Part shown: positions 61,190 through 64,000 of the stretch, piece after piece
Layout of the letters: every line of letters starts with the position of its first letter
Position numbering within the stretch: position 1 is the stretch's first letter
Assembly: GCA_040221175.1 (NCBI GenBank)
Contig: JAVJVK010000011.1
Span: forward strand, 52,059 to 116,058
Direction: 5' to 3'
DNA length: 64,000 nt
Source: Phycisphaerales bacterium
GTDB lineage: Bacteria > Planctomycetota > Phycisphaerae > Phycisphaerales > UBA1924
Position numbers and translations under genes: made by a program
The notes under the pieces: model-generated
What the model was told of the DNA's origin: nothing
Seen by the model: only the letters and a program-made list of their open reading frames with translations
Databases searched by the model: none

Positions 61190-61878
61190 GCACCATCCCA
61201 ACCCAACCCGAGCAATCCATCGACTGGGTCCAGGCCCACATCACCCCCTGGACCGACAACGCCGTGCTGCTCAAGCTCGATCCGGCGGTGATCGGCGAGC
61301 TGAGCGCCCTGGCCAGCGCGGCGGCCAACGCCCGCACGGCCAAGATCAACGCCAAGACGGCGTACCGCAACGCCGTCGCGGCCTTCGACGAGGCGGTCGC
61401 GTCGATGCGCAGCCTGGCTTCGGGCCAGGTGACCATCATCCGCGCGACCGCCCGCAACGCCGAGAACCCCGAGGCCATCTACACGGCCGCGGTCGTCCCC
61501 GCGCCGGCCGATCGGACCGCGACGCCCGCGCCCGGCACGCCGACGATGTTCAAGCACAGCCTGTCCATCGGCGGCGAGCTGACCGTGCGCTTCGCGTGCC
61601 CCAACCCGGCCCGCGTCGGCCCGGTGACCTACCGCGTCGAGCGGCGCATCGGCGGCACGAACAACCCGTTCGTGCCGTTCTTGACGCTCAAGGACCGCGA
61701 GCTGACGGACACGGGCATCCCGCTGGGCACGCCCGAGGTGGCCTACCGCATCACGCCGCAGACCTCTACCAAGGACGGCGGGCTCGCGCAGTTCGCCATC
61801 CAGTTCGGCGCCGGCAACCAGGCGACCCTGGTCGAGCAGGTGCCCGAGGGGGTGGGCGAGGCGAAGAAGGCGAGCTAG
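61186..61878 (+). CDS. Helical/FnIII-like family protein, copy 3
   Basis: A 230-residue paralogue of 19616 and 31052. Shared features are PW near residue 22 followed by NA, an alanine-rich helical section, AENPEAIY, a Pro-rich linker and a C-terminal beta-rich domain (VTYRVERRIG, LTDTGIPLG, VAYRITP) similar to fibronectin type III. AGGAG lies 8 nt before the ATG. Array D and the terminator-like hairpin lie upstream. No signal peptide; function unknown. Confidence 0.82.
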   Translation: MSTIPTQPEQSIDWVQAHITPWTDNAVLLKLDPAVIGELSALASAAANARTAKINAKTAYRNAVAAFDEAVASMRSLASGQVTIIRATARNAENPEAIYTAAVVPAPADRTATPAPGTPTMFKHSLSIGGELTVRFACPNPARVGPVTYRVERRIGGTNNPFVPFLTLKDRELTDTGIPLGTPEVAYRITPQTSTKDGGLAQFAIQFGAGNQATLVEQVPEGVGEAKKAS

Positions 61879-62497
61879 GGCTCGCGCGATTCGACGGATT
61901 GGGATTCGACAAACCGGGGTTCGAAGGCGAGGGGCGTGCACGGGCGCGCCCCTCGTGCTGCGCGCCGCGAGGGCACACCGTGCACGAGCGCCCGCACCGT
62001 GCCCCCGCGCCGCAGCATCCGCCGAGCGAGTCTTCGAGCGAAAGCGCATGCGCAGGCGAGGCCCGCCAGGGCCCGGCCGAAGGCCGCCAAGCGAGCAACG
62101 CGAGCGCCTCAAGAAAACCCAACGTGGTCGAGCCGCAGCGCAGCCGCCGCGTCTTCGGGACGGCTCCGCGCAGGCGTCGAACTTCGGCGCACGGCCGGGG
62201 CCGATGCGCAGGGCGTTCCGTGCCGTGGCGGGGCACGGCCGCTCGGGCGCACCCTGCCGCGGGGCTGCAACGGTGATCCGGGCGCACCGCGATCTGGCGG
62301 TGCGCCCAAGTTCGACGCCTGCGCGGAGCCGAAGACGGCTGCGCTCCGGCTCGCTCAAATAGGGCTGTTCTTGAACGCTCGCTCCGCTCGCTTGGCGGGC
62401 TGTCGCCCGGGCGGCCGGGGGCCGCCTCGCCTCCGCATGCGCTCTGCTCGAAGACTCGCGGCGCGGATGCTGTGGCGTTCGGACGGGGCGGGCGCGG
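61879..62497. other. Convergent intergenic region with a large palindrome
   Basis: A 619-bp region between the convergent genes copy 3 and mqnD. Most of it is the imperfect palindrome at 62011-62474. The left 130 bp contain smaller GC-rich dyads (for example CGTGCACG-type repeats around 61936-62000). No gene is supported: open frames here occur on both strands and do not resemble proteins. Confidence 0.6.
62011..62474. repeat. 464-bp imperfect palindrome
   Basis: The left arm (62011-62192) is an inverted, diverged copy of the right arm (62300-62474), with a centre of about 107 bp. Matched blocks include CAGCATCCGC (62013) with GCGGATGCTG (62463), the CTCAAGAA stretch near 62108 with TTCTTGA near 62368, and AGGCGTCGAACTT (62172-62184) with AAGTTCGACGCCT (62308-62320). 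It could be a decayed non-autonomous mobile element, a structured RNA or an oversized bidirectional terminator; the sequence alone does not decide. Confidence 0.8.
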
Positions 62498-63448
62498 CTA
62501 CACCACCACCGGCTCGACCGCGCGGTCGAAGAGGCCTTGGCTCGCGCCCTCTTCGTACAGCTTCGTCAGCGCTGCGCGGCCCGTGTCGCCCATGCTCGCC
62601 GTCAATTCGCTGACGTACATCGAGAGGTAGCGGTCGAGCAGCGCATCGTCGTGCCACTCGGGGCGTGTCGCGGCGTGGAGCTTCAGGTAGGCCCGGGTGT
62701 CCTGCGGGTTCGCGCGGGCGTGGGCGACGCTCTGGCTCAGCAGCGCGCTGATCTCGGCGACGGTGCCCGGGCCGTGCTCGGCGTCGAGGTCCTTGCGGAC
62801 GACGTTGAGGCCGAGCGGCAGGGGGTGGTTGGTTTTCTTGGTCCACCACGCGCCCAGGTCGAGCAGCTTCTTGAGGCCCATCGACTCGTAGGTGAGCTGC
62901 GCCTCGTGGATGAGCACGCCCGCGCCGACGCGGCCATCGAGGACGGCCGGGGCGATCTGCTGGAAGGGCATCTCGACGAGCTCGATGTCGCTGCGAGCGT
63001 CACCAAGGACCATCTTGAGCACGAGCGCCGCGGTGGTGCGCGCGCCGGGGATGGCAATCGTTGGCTTCTGGGCGCGCACGCAGCCGTCGCAGTGCAGGGT
63101 GGAGTCTTCGCGGGCGACCAATTTGGGCCCGTAGCCCTCGCCGAAGCTCGCGCCGCAGTCGGTGATGGCGTAGAGGTCTGAAAGGGAAGGCCACGCCGCG
63201 GCGCTGATGGCGGTGATGTCCAGCGGCTCGCTGCGCGCGGTCGCGTTGAGGCGCTCGACGTCTTCGGGTTTGGGCGTGAAGGTGAAGCGGCCCGTGTCGA
63301 TGGCGGGGGGGCGGAGGAGGTTCCCGTCGGGATCGATGAACCCGGTGAGCGGCCACCACATGGCCATGTCGTCGGCATCGGGCGAGTGGGCGAGGGTGAG
63401 GGACACCGGCCCGGCGTCGGTGGGGGCTTGTGTAGGGGTCTGGGTCAT
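62498..63448 (-). CDS. mqnD: 1,4-dihydroxy-6-naphthoate synthase
   Basis: With the ATG at 63448 the protein has 316 residues. Family features are LAHSPDADDMAMWWPL near the N-terminus, IAIPGARTTAALVL, EMPFQQIAPAVLDG and LPLGLNVVRKD. MqnD cleaves cyclic dehypoxanthinylfutalosine in the futalosine route to menaquinone. Its presence implies menaquinone-based respiration through that route. No other mqn gene is beside it; the amidohydrolase at 33785 could be related. TATCCT is 6 nt before the start. Confidence 0.9.
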   Translation of the reverse strand: MTQTPTQAPTDAGPVSLTLAHSPDADDMAMWWPLTGFIDPDGNLLRPPAIDTGRFTFTPKPEDVERLNATARSEPLDITAISAAAWPSLSDLYAITDCGASFGEGYGPKLVAREDSTLHCDGCVRAQKPTIAIPGARTTAALVLKMVLGDARSDIELVEMPFQQIAPAVLDGRVGAGVLIHEAQLTYESMGLKKLLDLGAWWTKKTNHPLPLGLNVVRKDLDAEHGPGTVAEISALLSQSVAHARANPQDTRAYLKLHAATRPEWHDDALLDRYLSMYVSELTASMGDTGRAALTKLYEEGASQGLFDRAVEPVVV

Positions 63449-63454
63449 GCTTGG

Positions 63455-63460
63455 AGGATA
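63455..63460 (-). promoter_or_regulatory. Predicted leaderless -10 element (mqnD)
   Basis: TATCCT on the minus strand, 6 nt before the ATG; no Shine-Dalgarno sequence. The divergent -10 element of gene 63497 lies 25 bp away. Confidence 0.55.
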
Positions 63461-63485
63461 GTGCTCCGGTGGGGATCGACGCCCG

Positions 63486-63491
63486 TACGAT
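63486..63491 (+). promoter_or_regulatory. Predicted leaderless -10 element (gene 63497)
   Basis: TACGAT, 5 nt before the ATG at 63497; no Shine-Dalgarno sequence. Confidence 0.55.
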
Positions 63492-63496
63492 GGGGC

Positions 63497-64000
63497 ATGC
63501 GGCACTGGTACGGGCCCGGACCACGGCGAGGGCGCAGTCGGCAGCACGGCGGCGGGGGCGGGCGGCGGGGCGCGCCCCGGGGCCGCGTGGCCGCCTGGTC
63601 GCAGGGCGTCGCGTCGCTCGGCCGCCGGGCAGGGGCCGCCGGGCTGAGCGGGCTGGGTGGACTTTCAGCGCTGGCCGAGCGGCTGCCCGGGATTCGGTCG
63701 CGGCGGGCGCGGTCGGCCGTGTCGGTGCTGGTGTCGGTGGGCGTGCACGCGGCGGTGCTGGGCATGCTGGCCCTGGCCCTGCGCGGGGTCGCCCACCAGG
63801 CCGGGGCCCCGGCCGTGAGCCTGGACCTGGGCGCCGGCCCGGCCGAGGGCGAGACCTTCGCGCTGGCGCCCCCGCCCCCCACGCCGACCATGACCCCGAC
63901 CACCGAAGCGCAGGCCGACGCGGCCGAGCCCGACGCCGCAGGGGCGATCTCGGCCCGGGCCGCCGCGGCGCGGCTGAGCGCGGCGCTGGAGCGCGTGGCG
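63497..64000 (+). CDS. Membrane-anchored protein, N-terminal part
   Basis: The gene runs off the right edge; 168 codons are visible. An Arg/Gly-rich cytoplasmic N-terminus (about 75 residues) is followed by one transmembrane helix (SAVSVLVSVGVHAAVLGMLA, about 74-93) and an Ala/Pro/Thr-rich external region. A single helix after a basic segment and then a Pro-rich linker resembles TonB-like or von Willebrand-type anchored proteins, but the informative domain lies outside the window. Confidence 0.75.
   Translation, partial: MRHWYGPGPRRGRSRQHGGGGGRRGAPRGRVAAWSQGVASLGRRAGAAGLSGLGGLSALAERLPGIRSRRARSAVSVLVSVGVHAAVLGMLALALRGVAHQAGAPAVSLDLGAGPAEGETFALAPPPPTPTMTPTTEAQADAAEPDAAGAISARAAAARLSAALERVA

Noticed and set aside
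61936..62500. Open frames of 135-225 codons within the palindrome region
   Set aside because: They exist on both strands because of low stop-codon frequency in GC-rich DNA, and they mirror each other through the inverted repeat.
1..64000. tRNA, rRNA, riboswitch or insertion sequence
   Set aside because: I looked through the intergenic regions and saw no cloverleaf-like sequence, rRNA, known riboswitch core or transposase. A covariance-model search would be needed to be certain.

Overview
The window is high-GC DNA from a free-living bacterium, most likely a planctomycete of the class Phycisphaerae. The main evidence is two secreted proteins ending in aspartate-rich dockerin-like repeats built around LTIFDFLAFQNAFDAG, the type annotated in Phycisphaerales as GC-type dockerin. 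Supporting evidence is a set of seven small membrane proteins sharing a C-x2-C ... CPECG zinc ribbon, a futalosine-pathway menaquinone gene (mqnD), and system II cytochrome c maturation. I see no rRNA, tRNA, phage, insertion sequence or CRISPR array. Almost all of the window is ordinary chromosomal coding sequence with strong third-position GC bias.

Layout. 1-6.5 kb: alanine dehydrogenase (cut by the left edge), a secreted unknown, thioredoxin reductase, a zinc-ribbon membrane protein and a PAS-GAF-receiver signalling protein whose kinase core is degenerate. 6.8-10.6 kb: a three-gene GldA/F/G-like ABC exporter operon with overlapping genes. 10.5-15.6 kb: minus-strand membrane and repeat proteins. 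15.6-18 kb: rho and coaE. 18.1-22.2 kb: small unknown genes, a thioredoxin-like lipoprotein, a helical/FnIII-like protein (copy 1) and two tandem zinc-ribbon genes. 22.2-28.2 kb: pyruvate dehydrogenase E1alpha-E1beta-E2 and an acyl-CoA dehydrogenase. 28.4-31.7 kb: three zinc-ribbon genes and helical/FnIII-like copy 2. 31.8-39.5 kb: enoyl-CoA hydratase, OmpA/Pal lipoprotein, amidohydrolase and the resB-ccsA pair. 39.5-46.6 kb: PutA, then an overlapping ribF - DHH phosphoesterase - DNA methyltransferase operon followed by a sulfotransferase. 46.7-50.5 kb: a PqaA-like hydrolase and an FG-GAP/dockerin protein. 50.6-58.7 kb: glyA, diverging from an ALDH-RidA-pgi-cupin-M16 protease run. 59-64 kb: a second dockerin protein, helical/FnIII-like copy 3, a 464-bp imperfect palindrome, mqnD and the start of a membrane-anchored protein.

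Two features stand out. First, four divergent intergenic regions hold arrays of degenerate repeats with an exact 21-bp period (about 20.6, 30.8, 42.8 and 60.6 kb). Each array has its own repeat sequence. Three of the four lie directly upstream of the three members of the helical/FnIII-like family, with a strong hairpin on the gene side. This repeat-hairpin-gene arrangement is the best candidate here for an undescribed system. Second, at least thirteen genes have a TANNNT hexamer exactly 5-6 nt before their start codon and no ribosome binding site there. This predicts that leaderless transcription is common in this organism, alongside Shine-Dalgarno-led genes that are mostly inside operons.
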